DNA of 64,000 bases from NCBI GenBank assembly GCA_028752905.1, contig JAQNBH010000059.1:201001-265000 (forward strand), read 5' to 3'. A model generated the notes under the pieces. It ran no database searches, was not told where the DNA came from, and was given only the letters and a program-made list of their open reading frames with translations. Origin of the DNA: Cladorhizidae sp. MBARI D1340-BT2. Taxonomy: Eukaryota; Porifera; Demospongiae; Poecilosclerida; Cladorhizidae. This document shows positions 33,691 through 46,787 of the stretch, piece after piece; the first letter of the stretch is position 1, and every line of letters starts with the position of its first letter. The position numbers and the translations under genes were made by a program.

Positions 33691-36510
33691 GTGGTAAGGT
33701 TTGGGATTTTTCCTGGCGTTTTCCAGTTGCCAAAGCGGTGGCCTGCCAGTGAAAAACCACTACATTTATTGATAATCTGTTCACATGTTGCAGATAAGGG
33801 CCTTCTCTATCACTTGACAAAATCTGGGACTTTGGTCTTGTTAATTAGGGCAGTTATGAATTGTACTCTTACTTGATGCTAAACATGTTCTTGATATTTG
33901 CCCTAATTTGGTCTATATGTTTCTCATTTTCCCCCCGAAAATCTTGTTTTTTGACCGTGAAGCTCATAACTATTCTACACTTTACCCTAAAAAGATAATT
34001 TTTATATCATCGGATAGCTCTTCTAATTATCTATCTTTTGTACGTGCCAAAATTTTGAGTACTCTAAGTATTAGGAAGTTATGGTGATTTGAATTGGTAA
34101 GGTTTGTGATTTTTCCTGGCGTTTTCCAGTTGCCAAAGCGGTGGCCTGCCAGTGAAAAACCACTACATTTATTGATAATCTGTTCACATGTTGCAGATAA
34201 GGGCCTTCTCTATCAGTTGACAAAATCTGGGACTTTGGTCTTGTTAATTAGGGCAGTTATGAATTGTACTCTTACTTGATGCTAAACATGTTCTTGATAT
34301 TTGCCCTAATTTGGTCTATATGTTTCTCATTTTCCCCCCGAAAATCTTGTTTTTTGACCGTGAAGCTCATAACTATTCTACACTTTACCCAAAAAAGATA
34401 ATTTTTATATCAACGGATAGCCCTTCTAATTATCTATCTTTTGTACGTGCCAAAATTTTGAGTACTCTAAGTATTAGGAAGTTATGGTGATTTGAATTGG
34501 TAAGGTTTGTGATTTTTCCTGGCGTTTTCCAGTTGCCAAAGCGGTGGCCTGCCAGTGAAAAACCACTACATTTATTGATAATCTGTTCACATTTTGCAGA
34601 TAAGGGCCTTCTCTATCAGTTGACAAAATCTGGGACTTTGGTCTTGTTAATTAGGGCAGTTATGAATTGTACTCTTACTTGATGCTAAACATGTTCTTGA
34701 TATTTGCCCTAATTTGGTCTATATGTTTCTCATTTTCCCCCCGAAAATCTTGTTTTTTGACCGTGAAGCTCATAACTATTCTACACTTTACCCAAAAAAG
34801 ATAATTTTTATATCATCGGATAGCCCTTCTAATTATCTATCTTTTGTACGTACCAAAATTTTGAGTACTCTAAGTATTAGCAAGTTATGGTGATTTGAAG
34901 TGGTAAGGTTTGGGATTTTTCCTGGCGTTTTCCAGTTGCCAAAGCGGTGGCCTGCCAGTGAAAAACCACTACATTTATTGATAATCTGTTCACATGTTGC
35001 AGATAAGGGCCTTCTCTATCACTTGACAAAATCTGGGACTTTGGTCTTGTTAATTAGGGCAGTTATGAATTGTACTCTTACTTGATGCTAAACATGTTCT
35101 TGATATTTGCCCTAATTTGGTCTATATGTTTCTCATTTCCCCCCCGAAAATCTTGTTTTTTGACCGTGAAGCTCATAACTATTCTACACTTTACCCAAAA
35201 AAGATAATTTTTATATCATCGGATAGCTCTTCTAATTATCTATCTTTTGTACGTGCCAAAATTTTGAGTACTCTAAGTATTAGCAAGTTATGGTGATTTG
35301 AAGTGGTAAGGTTTGGGATTTTTCCTGGCGTTTTCCAGTTGCCAAAGCGGTGGCCTGCCAGTGAAAAACCACTACATTTATTGATAATCTGTTCACATGT
35401 TGCAGATAAGGGCCTTCTCTATCACTTGACAAAATCTGGGACTTTGGTCTTGTTAATTAGGGCAGTTATGAATTGTACTCTTACTTGATGCTAAACATGT
35501 TCTTGATATTTGCCCTAATTTGGTCTATATGTTTCTCATTTCCCCCCCGAAAATCTTGTTTTTTGACCGTGAAGCTCATAACTATTCTACACTTTACCCC
35601 AAAAAGATAATTTTTATATCATCGGATAGCTCTTCTAATTATCTATCTTTTGTACGTGCCAAAATTTTGAGTACTCTAAGTATTAGGAAGTTATGGTGAT
35701 TTGAATTGGTAAGGTTTGTGATTTTTCCTGGCGTTTTCCAGTTGCCAAAGCGGTGGCCTGCCAGTGAAAAACCACTACATTTATTGATAATCTGTTCACA
35801 TGTTGCAGATAAGGGCCTTCTCTATCAGTTGACAAAATCTGGGACTTTGGTCTTGTTAATTAGGGCAGTTATGAATTGTACTCTTACTTGATGCTAAACA
35901 TGTTCTTGATATTTGCCCTAATTTGGTCTATATGTTTCTCATTTTCCCCCCGAAAATCTTGTTTTTTGACCGTGAAGCTCATAACTATTCTACACTTTAC
36001 CCAAAAAAGATAATTTTTATATCAACGGATAGCCCTTCTAATTATCTATCTTTTGTACGTGCCAAAATTTTGAGTACTCTAAGTATTAGGAAGTTATGGT
36101 GATTTGAATTGGTAAGGTTTGTGATTTTTCCTGGCGTTTTCCAGTTGCCAAAGCGGTGGCCTGCCAGTGAAAAACCACTACATTTATTGATAATCTGTTC
36201 ACATTTTGCAGATAAGGGCCTTCTCTATCAGTTGACAAAATCTGGGACTTTGGTCTTGTTAATTAGGGCAGTTATGAATTGTACTCTTACTTGATGCTAA
36301 ACATGTTCTTGATATTTGCCCTAATTTGGTCTATATGTTTCTCATTTTCCCCCCGAAAATCTTGTTTTTTGACCGTGAAGCTCATAACTATTCTACACTT
36401 TACCCAAAAAAGATAATTTTTATATCATCGGATAGCCCTTCTAATTATCTATCTTTTGTACGTACCAAAATTTTGAGTACTCTAGTATTAGCAAGTTATG
36501 GTGATTTGAA
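33691..36510 (+). repeat. 2820-bp heptamer HOR, copy 2 (no block)
   Basis: B 33691, hybrid 34094, A 34497, B 34900, B 35303, hybrid 35706, A 36109 (402 bp). It repeats the previous unit in order and in the rare markers: ttaccctaaaaagat near 33,985, ttaccccaaaaag near 35,596 and actctagtattag near 36,480. The match ends soon after 36511, where the linker becomes tttccccccc/acccaaaaaag and a B at 36914 replaces the expected hybrid. Confidence 0.9.
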
Positions 36511-39500
36511 GTGGTAAGGTTTGGGATTTTTCCTGGCGTTTTCCAGTTGCCAAAGCGGTGGCCTGCCAGTGAAAAACCACTACATTTATTGATAATCTGT
36601 TCACATGTTGCAGATAAGGGCCTTCTCTATCACTTGACAAAATCTGGGACTTTGGTCTTGTTAATTAGGGCAGTTATGAATTGTACTCTTACTTGATGCT
36701 AAACATGTTCTTGATATTTGCCCTAATTTGGTCTATATGTTTCTCATTTCCCCCCCGAAAATCTTGTTTTTTGACCGTGAAGCTCATAACTATTCTACAC
36801 TTTACCCAAAAAAGATAATTTTTATATCATCGGATAGCTCTTCTAATTATCTATCTTTTGTACGTGCCAAAATTTTGAGTACTCTAAGTATTAGCAAGTT
36901 ATGGTGATTTGAAGTGGTAAGGTTTGGGATTTTTCCTGGCGTTTTCCAGTTGCCAAAGCGGTGGCCTGCCAGTGAAAAACCACTACATTTATTGATAATC
37001 TGTTCACATGTTGCAGATAAGGGCCTTCTCTATCACTTGACAAAATCTGGGACTTTGGTCTTGTTAATTAGGGCAGTTATGAATTGTACTCTTACTTGAT
37101 GCTAAACATGTTCTTGATATTTGCCCTAATTTGGTCTATATGTTTCTCATTTTCCCCCCGAAAATCTTGTTTTTTGACCGTGAAGCTCATAACTATTCTA
37201 CACTTTACCCAAAAAAGATAATTTTTATATCATCGGATAGCTCTTCTAATTATCTATCTTTTGTACGTGCCAAAATCTTGAGTACTCTAAGTATTAGGAA
37301 GTTATGGTGATTTGAATTGGTAAGGTTTGTGATTTTTCCTGGCGTTTTCCAGTTGCCAAAGCGGTGGCCTGCCAGTGAAAAACCACTACATTTATTGATA
37401 ATCTGTTCACATTTTGCAGATAAGGGCCTTCTCTATCAGTTGACAAAATCTGGGACTTTGGTCTTGTTAATTAGGGCAGTTATGAATTGTACTCTTACTT
37501 GATGCTAAACATGTTCTTGATATTTGCCCTAATTTGGTCTATATGTTTCTCATTTTCCCCCCGAAAATCTTGTTTTTTGACCGTGAAGCTCATAACTATT
37601 CTACACTTTACCCAAAAAAGATAATTTTTATATCATCGGATAGCCCTTCTAATTATCTATCTTTTGTACGTACAAAAAGTTTGAGTACTCTAAGTATTAG
37701 GAAGTTATGGTGATTTGAAGTGGTAAGGTTTGTGATTTTTCCTGGCGTTTTCCAGTTGCCAAAGCGGTGGCCTGCCAGTGAAAAACCACTACATTTATTG
37801 ATAATCTGTTCACATTTTGCAGATAAGGGCCTTCTCTATCAGTTGACAAAATCTGGGACTTTGGTCTTGTTAATTAGGGCAGTTATGAATTGTACTCTTA
37901 CTTGATGCTAAACATGTTCTTGATATTTGCCCTAATTTGGTCTATATGTTTCTCATTTTCCCCCCGAAAATCTTGTTTTTTGACCGTGAAGCTCATAACT
38001 ATTCTACACTTTACCCAAAAAAGATAATTTTTATATCATCGGATAGCCCTTCTAATTATCTATCTTTTGTACGTACCAAAATTTTGAGTACTCTAAGTAT
38101 TAGCAAGTTATGGTGATTTGAAGTGGTAAGGTTTGGGATTTTTCCTGGCGTTTTCCAGTTGCCAAAGCGGTGGCCTGCCAGTGAAAAACCACTACATTTA
38201 TTGATAATCTGTTCACATGTTGCAGATAAGGGCCTTCTCTATCACTTGACAAAATCTGGGACTTTGGTCTTGTTAATTAGGGCAGTTATGAATTGTACTC
38301 TTACTTGATGCTAAACATGTTCTTGATATTTGCCCTAATTTGGTCTATATGTTTCTCATTTTCCCCCCGAAAATCTTGTTTTTTGACCGTGAAGCTCATA
38401 ACTATTCTACACTTTACCCCAAAAAGATAATTTTTATATCATCGGATAGCTCTTCTAATTATCTATCTTTTGTACGTGCCAAAATTTTGAGTACTCTAAG
38501 TATTAGGAAGTTATGGTGATTTGAATTGGTAAGGTTTGTGATTTTTCCTGGCGTTTTCCAGTTGCCAAAGCGGTGGCCTGCCAGTGAAAAACCACTACAT
38601 TTATTGATAATCTGTTCACATTTTGCAGATAAGGGCCTTCTCTATCAGTTGACAAAATCTGGGACTTTGGTCTTGTTAATTAGGGCAGTTATGAATTGTA
38701 CTCTTACTTGATGCTAAACATGTTCTTGATATTTGCCCTAATTTGGTCTATATGTTTCTCATTTTCCCCCCGAAAATCTTGTTTTTTGACCGTGAAGCTC
38801 ATAACTATTCTACACTTTACCCAAAAAAGATAATTTTTATATCATCGGATAGCCCTTCTAATTATCTATCTTTTGTACGTACCAAAATTTTGAGTACTCT
38901 AAGTATTAGCAAGTTATGGTGATTTGAAGTGGTAAGGTTTGGGATTTTTCCTGGCGTTTTCCAGTTGCCAAAGCGGTGGCCTGCCAGTGAAAAACCACTA
39001 CATTTATTGATAATCTGTTCACATGTTGCAGATAAGGGCCTTCTCTATCACTTGACAAAATCTGGGACTTTGGTCTTGTTAATTAGGGCAGTTATGAATT
39101 GTACTCTTACTTGATGCTAAACATGTTCTTGATATTTGCCCTAATTTGGTCTATATGTTTCTCATTTTCCCCCCGAAAATCTTGTTTTTTGACCGTGAAG
39201 CTCATAACTATTCTACACTTTACCCAAAAAAGATAATTTTTATATCATCGGATAGCTCTTCTAATTGTCTATCTTTTGTACGTGCCAAAATTTTGAGTAC
39301 TCTAAGTATTAGGAAGTTATGGTGATTTGAATTGGTAAGGTTTGTGATTTTTCCTGGCGTTTTCCAGTTGCCAAAGCGGTGGCCTGCCAGTGAAAAACCA
39401 CTACATTTATTGATAATCTGTTCACATTTTGCAGATAAGGGCCTTCTCTATCAGTTGACAAAATCTGGGACTTTGGTCTTGTTAATTAGGGCAGTTATGA

Positions 39501-40540
39501 ATTGTACTCTTACTTGATGCTAAACATGTTCTTGATATTTGCCCTAATTTGGTCTATATGTTTCTCATTTCCCCCCCGAAAATCTTGTTTTTTGACCGTG
39601 AAGCTCATAACTATTCTACACTTTACCCAAAAAAGATAATTTTTATATCATCGGATAGCCCTTCTAATTATCTATCTTTTGTACGTACCAAAATTTTGAG
39701 TACTCTAAGTATTAGCAAGTTATGGTGATTTGAAGTGGTAAGGTTTGGGATTTTTCCTGGCGTTTTCCAGTTGCCAAAGCGGTGGCCTGCCAGTGAAAAA
39801 CCACTACATTTATTGATAATCTGTTCACATGTTGCAGATAAGGGCCTTCTCTATCAGTTGACAAAATCTGGGACTTTGGTCTTGTTAATTAGGGCAGTTA
39901 TGAATTGTACTCTTACTTGATGCTAAACATGTTCTTGATATTTGCCCTAATTTGGTCTATATGTTTCTCATTTCCCCCCCGAAAATCTTGTTTTTTTGCC
40001 GTGACGCTCATAACTTTTCTATACTTTACCCAAAAAAGATAATTTTAATATCACCGGATAGCCCTTCTAATTATCTGTCTTTTGTACGTGCCAAAATTTT
40101 GAGTACTTTAAGTATTAGGAAGTTATGGTGATTTGAAGTGGTAAGGTTTGTGATTTTTCCTGGCGTTTTCCAGTTGCCAAAGCGGTGGCCTGCCAGTGAA
40201 AAACCACTACATTTATTGATAATCTGTTCACATTTTGCAGATAAGGGCCTTCTCTATCAGTTGACAAAATCTGGGACTTTGGTCTTGTTAATTAGGGCAG
40301 TTATGAATTGTACTCTTACTTGATGCTAAACATGTTCTTGATATTTGCCCTAATTTGGTCTATATGTTTCTCATTTTCCCCCCGAAAATCTTGTTTTTTG
40401 ACCGTGAAGCTCATAACTATTCTACACTTTACCCAAAAAAGATAATTTTTATATCATCGGATAGCCCTTCTAATTATCTGTCTTTTGTACTTGCCAAAAT
40501 TTTGAGTACTCTAAGTATTAGCAAGTTATGGTGATTTGAA
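36511..40540 (+). repeat. Mostly alternating A/B stretch, no block
   Basis: B 36511, B 36914, A 37317, A 37720, B 38123, A 38526, B 38929, A 39332, B 39735, A 40138: ten monomers of exactly 403 bp. The A at 37720 has the acaaaaagtttg linker that is otherwise found only before block-bearing A monomers, yet it lacks the block. 39735-40540 (B, gacgctc linker, A) matches the lead-in to blocks seen at 1550, 5684 and 13443. Singletons include tctaattgtc near 39,265 and agtacttta near 40,102. Confidence 0.9.
37720..38122 (+). repeat. A monomer resembling an empty block site
   Basis: The linker in front of this core carries acaaaaagtttg (near 37,672), a haplotype otherwise seen only before block-bearing A monomers (2759, 6893, 14652, 18379, 40944, 42657). 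Here the core runs straight through aaacatgttcttgat (about 37,911) with no block, and the following linker is the ordinary one. Confidence 0.88.
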
Positions 40541-42253
40541 GTGGTAAGGTTTGGGATTTTTCCTGGCGTTTTCCAGTTGCCAAAGCGGTGGCCTGCCAGT
40601 GAAAAACCACTACATTTATTGATAATCTGTTCACATGTTGCAGATAAGGGCCTTCTCTATCAGTTGACAAAATCTGGGACTTTGGTCTTGTTAATTAGGG
40701 CAGTTATGAATTGTACTCTTACTTGATGCTAAACATGTTCTTGATATTTGCCCTAATTTGGTCTATATGTTTCTCATTTTCCCCCCGAAAATCTTGTTTT
40801 TTGACCGTGAAGCTCATAACTATTCTACACTTTACCCAAAAAAGATAATTTTTATATCATCGGATAGCCCTTCTAATTATCTATCTTTTGTACGTACAAA
40901 AAGTTTGAGTACTCTAAGTATTAGGAAGTTATGGTGATTTGAAGTGGTAAGGTTTGTGATTTTTCCTGGCGTTTTCCAGTTGCCAAAGCGGTGGCCTGCC
41001 AGTGAAAAACCACTACATTTATTGATAATCTGTTCATATTTTGCAGATAAGGGCCTTCTCTATCAGTTGACAAAATCTGGGACTTTGGTCTTGTTAATTA
41101 GGGCAGTTATGAATTGTACTCTTACTTGATGCTAAACATGTTAGCTTCGTAGATTATCCACACTTCACTGAATAGACTTGATGTATAGCTATTAAGATAG
41201 GACTCTCTAAGTGCTCTCTCTTGATACCAAACATCCATATATTCTGCACACTTCACTGTAGTGGACTTGCAAGATAGGTATCTCTCAGTGTTCTCTATCT
41301 TGAGCTAAACATGTTAGCTTCATAGATTCTCCACACTTCACTGAATAGACTTGATATATAGCTCTAAAGGTAGGCCTCTCTCTGTTCTCTCTCTTGATAC
41401 CAAACATCCGTATATTCTGCATACATAGAATCACAAGATAGGTTTCTCTATGTGTTCTCTATCTTGATGCTAAACAGGTTAGCTTCATAGATTCTCCACA
41501 CTTCACTGTATAAACTTGATATATAGCTATTAAGATAGGTCTCTCCCTGTGCTCTCTGTTGATATCAAACATCCATAATATTCTGCACACTTCACTGTAA
41601 TGGACTTGATATGATTCGAATGATAGGTTTCATTATGTGTTCTCTATCTTGATATTTGCCCTAATTTGGTCTATATGTTTCTCATTTTCCCCCCAAAAAT
41701 CTTGCATTTTTGCCGTAAAGCTCATAACTTTTCTACACTTTACCTAAAAAAGAAAATTTTTATATCACCGGATAGCCCTTCTAATTATTTGTCTTTTGTA
41801 CGTGCCAAAATTTTGAGTACTCTAAGTATTAGGAAGTTATGGTGATTTGAATTGGTAAGGTTTGTGATTTTTCCTGGCGTTTTCCAGTTCCAAAGCGGTG
41901 GCCTGCCAGTGAAAAACCACTACATTTATTGATAATCTGTTCACATTTTGCAGATAAGGGCCTTCTCTATCAGTTGACAAAATCTGGGACTTTGGTCTTG
42001 TTAATTAGGGCAGTTATGAATTGTACTCTTACTTGATGCTAAACATGTTCTTGATATTTGCCCTAATTTGGTCTATATGTTTCTCATTTTCCCCCCGAAA
42101 ATCTTGTTTTTTGACCGTGAAGCTCATAACTATTCTACACTTTACCCAAAAAAGATAATTTTTATATCATCGGATAGCCCTTCTAATAATCTGTCTTTTG
42201 TACTTGCCAAAATTTTGAGTACTCTAAGTATTAGCAAGTTATGGTGATTTGAA
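40541..42253 (+). repeat. 1713-bp HOR, copy 1 (one block)
   Basis: B 40541, A 40944 with block 41143-41647, A' 41852: three monomers plus a block. The A core has gttcatatttt (cac to cat at about 41,036), found elsewhere only in the next unit. The linker before A is the acaaaaagtttg type. After the block the linker has tttgtcttttgtacg, where nine of the ten type I blocks are followed by tttgtctttagtac. Confidence 0.91.
41143..41647 (+). repeat. Block 8, type I, 505 bp
   Basis: Host is A 40944 of the first 1713-bp unit. The block has the standard gctaaacatg. It ends the 12,087-bp block-free interval. Confidence 0.93.
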
Positions 42254-43966
42254 GTGGTAAGGTTTGGGATTTTTCCTGGCGTTTTCCAGTTGCCAAAGCG
42301 GTGGCCTGCCAGTGAAAAACCACTACATTTATTGATAATCTGTTCACATGTTGCAGATAAGGGCCTTCTCTATCAGTTGACAAAATCTGGGACTTTGGTC
42401 TTGTTAATTAGGGCAGTTATGAATTGTACTCTTACTTGATGCTAAACATGTTCTTGATATTTGCCCTAATTTGGTCTATATGTTTCTCATTTTCCCCCCG
42501 AAAATCTTGTTTTTTGACCGTGAAGCTCATAACTATTCTACACTTTACCCAAAAAAGATAATTTTTATATCATCGGATAGCCCTTCTAATTATCTATCTT
42601 TTGTACGTACAAAAAGTTTGAGTACTCTAAGTATTAGGAAGTTATGGTGATTTGAAGTGGTAAGGTTTGTGATTTTTCCTGGCGTTTTCCAGTTGCCAAA
42701 GCGGTGGCCTGCCAGTGAAAAACCACTACATTTATTGATAATCTGTTCATATTTTGCAGATAAGGGCCTTCTCTATCAGTTGACAAAATCTGGGACTTTG
42801 GTCTTGTTAATTAGGGCAGTTATGAATTGTACTCTTACTTGATGCTAAACATGTTAGCTTCGTAGATTATCCACACTTCACTGAATAGACTTGATGTATA
42901 GCTATTAAGATAGGACTCTCTAAGTGCTCTCTCTTGATACCAAACATCCATATATTCTGCACACTTCACTGTAGTGGACTTGCAAGATAGGTATCTCTCA
43001 GTGTTCTCTATCTTGAGCTAAACATGTTAGCTTCATAGATTCTCCACACTTCACTGAATAGACTTGATATATAGCTCTAAAGGTAGGCCTCTCTCTGTTC
43101 TCTCTCTTGATACCAAACATCCGTATATTCTGCATACATAGAATCACAAGATAGGTTTCTCTATGTGTTCTCTATCTTGATGCTAAACAGGTTAGCTTCA
43201 TAGATTCTCCACACTTCACTGTATAAACTTGATATATAGCTATTAAGATAGGTCTCTCCCTGTGCTCTCTGTTGATATCAAACATCCATAATATTCTGCA
43301 CACTTCACTGTAATGGACTTGATATGATTCGAATGATAGGTTTCATTATGTGTTCTCTATCTTGATATTTGCCCTAATTTGGTCTATATGTTTCTCATTT
43401 TCCCCCCAAAAATCTTGCATTTTTGCCGTTAAGCTCATAACTTTTCTACACTTTACCTAAAAAAGAAAATTTTTATATCACCGGATAGCCCTTCTAATTA
43501 TTTGTCTTTAGTACGTGCCAAAATTTTGAGTACTCTAAGTATTAGGAAGTTATGGTGATTTGAATTGGTAAGGTTTGTGATTTTTCCTGGCGTTTTCCAG
43601 TTCCAAAGCGGTGGCCTGCCAGTGAAAAACCACTACATTTATTGATAATCTGTTCACATTTTGCAGATAAGGGCCTTCTCTATCAGTTGACAAAATCTGG
43701 GACTTTGGTCTTGTTAATTAGGGCAGTTATGAATTGTACTCTTACTTGATGCTAAACATGTTCTTGATATTTGCCCTAATTTGGTCTATATGTTTCTCAT
43801 TTCCCCCCCGAAAATCTTGTTTTTTGACCGTGAAGCTCATAACTATTCTACACTTTACCCAAAAAAGATAATTTTTATATCATCGGATAGCCCTTCTAAT
43901 TATCTATCTTTTGTACGTACCAAAATTTTGAGTACTCTAAGTATTAGCAAGTTATGGTGATTTGAA
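42254..43966 (+). repeat. 1713-bp HOR, copy 2 (one block)
   Basis: B 42254, A 42657 with block 42856-43360, A' 43565. It shares gttcatatttt and the acaaaaagtttg linker with the previous unit. Differences: tctaataatc near 42,187 and, after the block, gccgttaagc near 43,427 and the usual tttagtacg. This is a recent local tandem duplication; the similarity fades at about 43,760-43,800. Confidence 0.91.
42856..43360 (+). repeat. Block 9, type I, 505 bp
   Basis: Host is A 42657 of the second 1713-bp unit, only 1,208 bp after block 8. Followed by a block-free interval of 10,882 bp. Confidence 0.93.
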
Positions 43967-44369
43967 GTGGTAAGGTTTGGGATTTTTCCTGGCGTTTTCC
44001 AGTTGCCAAAGCGGTGGCCTGCCAGTGAAAAACCACTACATTTATTGATAATCTGTTCACATGTTGCAGATAAGGGCCTTCTCTATCAGTTGACAAAATC
44101 TGGGACTTTGGTCTTGTTAATTAGGGCAGTTATGAATTGTACTCTTACTTGATGCTAAACATGTTCTTGATATTTGCCCTAATTTGGTCTATATGTTTCT
44201 CATTTTCCCCCCGAAAATCTTGTTTTTTGACCGTGAAGCTCATAACTATTCTACACTTTACCCAAAAAAGATAATTTTTATATCAACGGATAGCCCTTCT
44301 AATTATCTATCTTTTGTACGTGCCAAAATTTTGAGTACTCTAAGTATTAGGAAGTTATGGTGATTTGAA
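43967..44369 (+). repeat. Single B monomer between HOR families
   Basis: A B monomer of standard type (gtttgggat, catgttg, cagtt) that separates the 1713-bp units from the hexamer series. Its downstream linker has tatcaacgg, as before other A monomers that follow a B. Confidence 0.88.
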
Positions 44370-46787
44370 TTGGTAAGGTTTGTGATTTTTCCTGGCGTTT
44401 TCCAGTTGCCAAAGCGGTGGCCTGCCAGTGAAAAACCACTACATTTATTGATAATCTGTTCACATTTTGCAGATAAGGGCCTTCTCTATCAGTTGACAAA
44501 ATCTGGGACTTTGGTCTTGTTAATTAGGGCAGTTATGAATTGTACTCTTACTTGATGCTAAACATGTTCTTGATATTTGCCCTAATTTGGTCTATATGTT
44601 TCTCATTTTCCCCCCGAAAATCTTGTTTTTTGACCGTGAAGCTCATAACTATTCTACACTTTACCCAAAAAAGATAATTTTTATATCATCGGATAGCCCT
44701 TCTAATTATCTATCTTTTGTACGTACCAAAATTTTGAGTACTCTAAGTATTAGCAAGTTATGGTGATTTGAAGTGGTAAGGTTTGGGATTTTTCCTGGCG
44801 TTTTCCAGTTGCCAAAGCGGTGGCCTGCCAGTGAAAAACCACTACATTTATTGATAATCTGTTCACATGTTGCAGATAAGGGCCTTCTCTATCACTTGAC
44901 AAAATCTGGGACTTTGGTCTTGTTAATTAGGGCAGTTATGAATTGTACTCTTACTTGATGCTAAACATGTTCTTGATATTTGCCCTAATTTGGTCTATAT
45001 GTTTCTCATTTTCCCCCCGAAAATCTTGTTTTTTGACCGTGAAGCTCATAACTATTCTACACTTTACCCAAAAAAGATAATTTTTATATCATCGGATAGC
45101 TCTTCTAATTATCTATCTTTTGTACGTGCCAAAATTTTGAGTACTCTAAGTATTAGGAAGTTATGGTGATTTGAATTGGTAAGGTTTGTGATTTTTCCTG
45201 GCGTTTTCCAGTTGCCAAAGCGGTGGCCTGCCAGTGAAAAACCACTACATTTATTGATAATCTGTTCACATTTTGCAGATAAGGGCCTTCTCTATCAGTT
45301 GACAAAATCTGGGACTTTGGTCTTGTTAATTAGGGCAGTTATGAATTGTACTCTTACTTGATGCTAAACATGTTCTTGATATTTGCCCTAATTTGGTCTA
45401 TATGTTTCTCATTTCCCCCCCGAAAATCTTGTTTTTTGACCGTGAAGCTCATAACTATTCTACACTTTACCCAAAAAAGATAATTTTTATATCATCGGAT
45501 AGCCCTTCTAATTATCTATCTTTTGTACGTACCAAAATTTTGAGTACTCTAAGTATTAGGAAGTTATGGTGATTTGAATTGGTAAGGTTTGTAATTTTTC
45601 CTGGCGTTTTCCAGTTGCCAAAGCGGTGGCCTGCCAGTGAAAAACCACTACATTTATTGATAATCTGTTCACATTTTGCAGATAAGGGCCTTCTCTATCA
45701 GTTGACAAAATCTGGGACTTTGGTCTTGTTAATTAGGGCAGTTATGAATTGTACTCTTACTTGATGCTAAACATGTTCTTGATATTTGCCCTAATTTGGT
45801 CTATATGTTTCTCATTTTCCCCCCGAAAATCTTGTTTTTTGACCGTGAAGCTCATAACTATTCTACACTTTACCCAAAAAAGATAATTTTTATATGATCG
45901 GATAGCCCTTCTAATTATCTGTCTTTTGTACTTGCCAAAATTTTGAGTACTCTAAGTATTAGCAAGTTATGGTGATTTGAAGTGGTAAGGTTTGGGATTT
46001 TTCCTGGCGTTTTCCAGTTGCCAAAGCGGTGGCCTGCCAGTGAAAAACCACTACATTTATTGATAATCTGTTCACATGTTGCAGATAAGGGCCTTCTCTA
46101 TCAGTTGACAAAATCTGGGACTTTGGTCTTGTTAATTAGGGCAGTTATGAATTGTACTCTTACTTGATGCTAAACATGTTCTTGATATTTGCCCTAATTT
46201 GGTCTATATGTTTCTCATTTCCCCCCCGAAAATCTTGTTTTTTGACCGTGAAGCTCATAACTATTCTACACTTTACCCAAAAAAGATAATTTTTATATCA
46301 TCGGATAGCCCTTCTAATTATCTATCTTTTGTACGTACCAAAATTTTGAGTACTCTAAGTATTAGCAAGTTATGGTGATTTGAAGTGGTAAGGTTTGGGA
46401 TTTTTCCTGGCGTTTTCCAGTTGCCAAAGCGGTGGCCTGCCAGTGAAAAACCACTACATTTATTGATAATCTGTTCACATGTTGCAGATAAGGGCCTTCT
46501 CTATCAGTTGACAAAATCTGGGACTTTGGTCTTGTTAATTAGGGCAGTTATGAATTGTACTCTTACTTGATGCTAAACATGTTCTTGATATTTGCCCTAA
46601 TTTGGTCTATATGTTTCTCATTTCCCCCCCGAAAATCTTGTTTTTTGACCGTGAAGCTCATAACTATTCTACACTTTACCCAAAAAAGATAATTTTTATA
46701 TCAACGGATAGCCCTTCTAATTATCTATCTTTTGTACGTGCCAAAATTTTGAGTACTCTAAGTATTAGGAAGTTATGGTGATTTGAA
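44370..46787 (+). repeat. 2418-bp hexamer HOR (no block)
   Basis: A 44370, B 44773 (cactt), A 45176, A 45579, B 45982, B 46385: six monomers of exactly 403 bp. Markers are gtttgtaattttt in the second consecutive A (near 45,590) and tatgatcgg in the linker after it. Both recur 2418 bp downstream. Confidence 0.87.
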
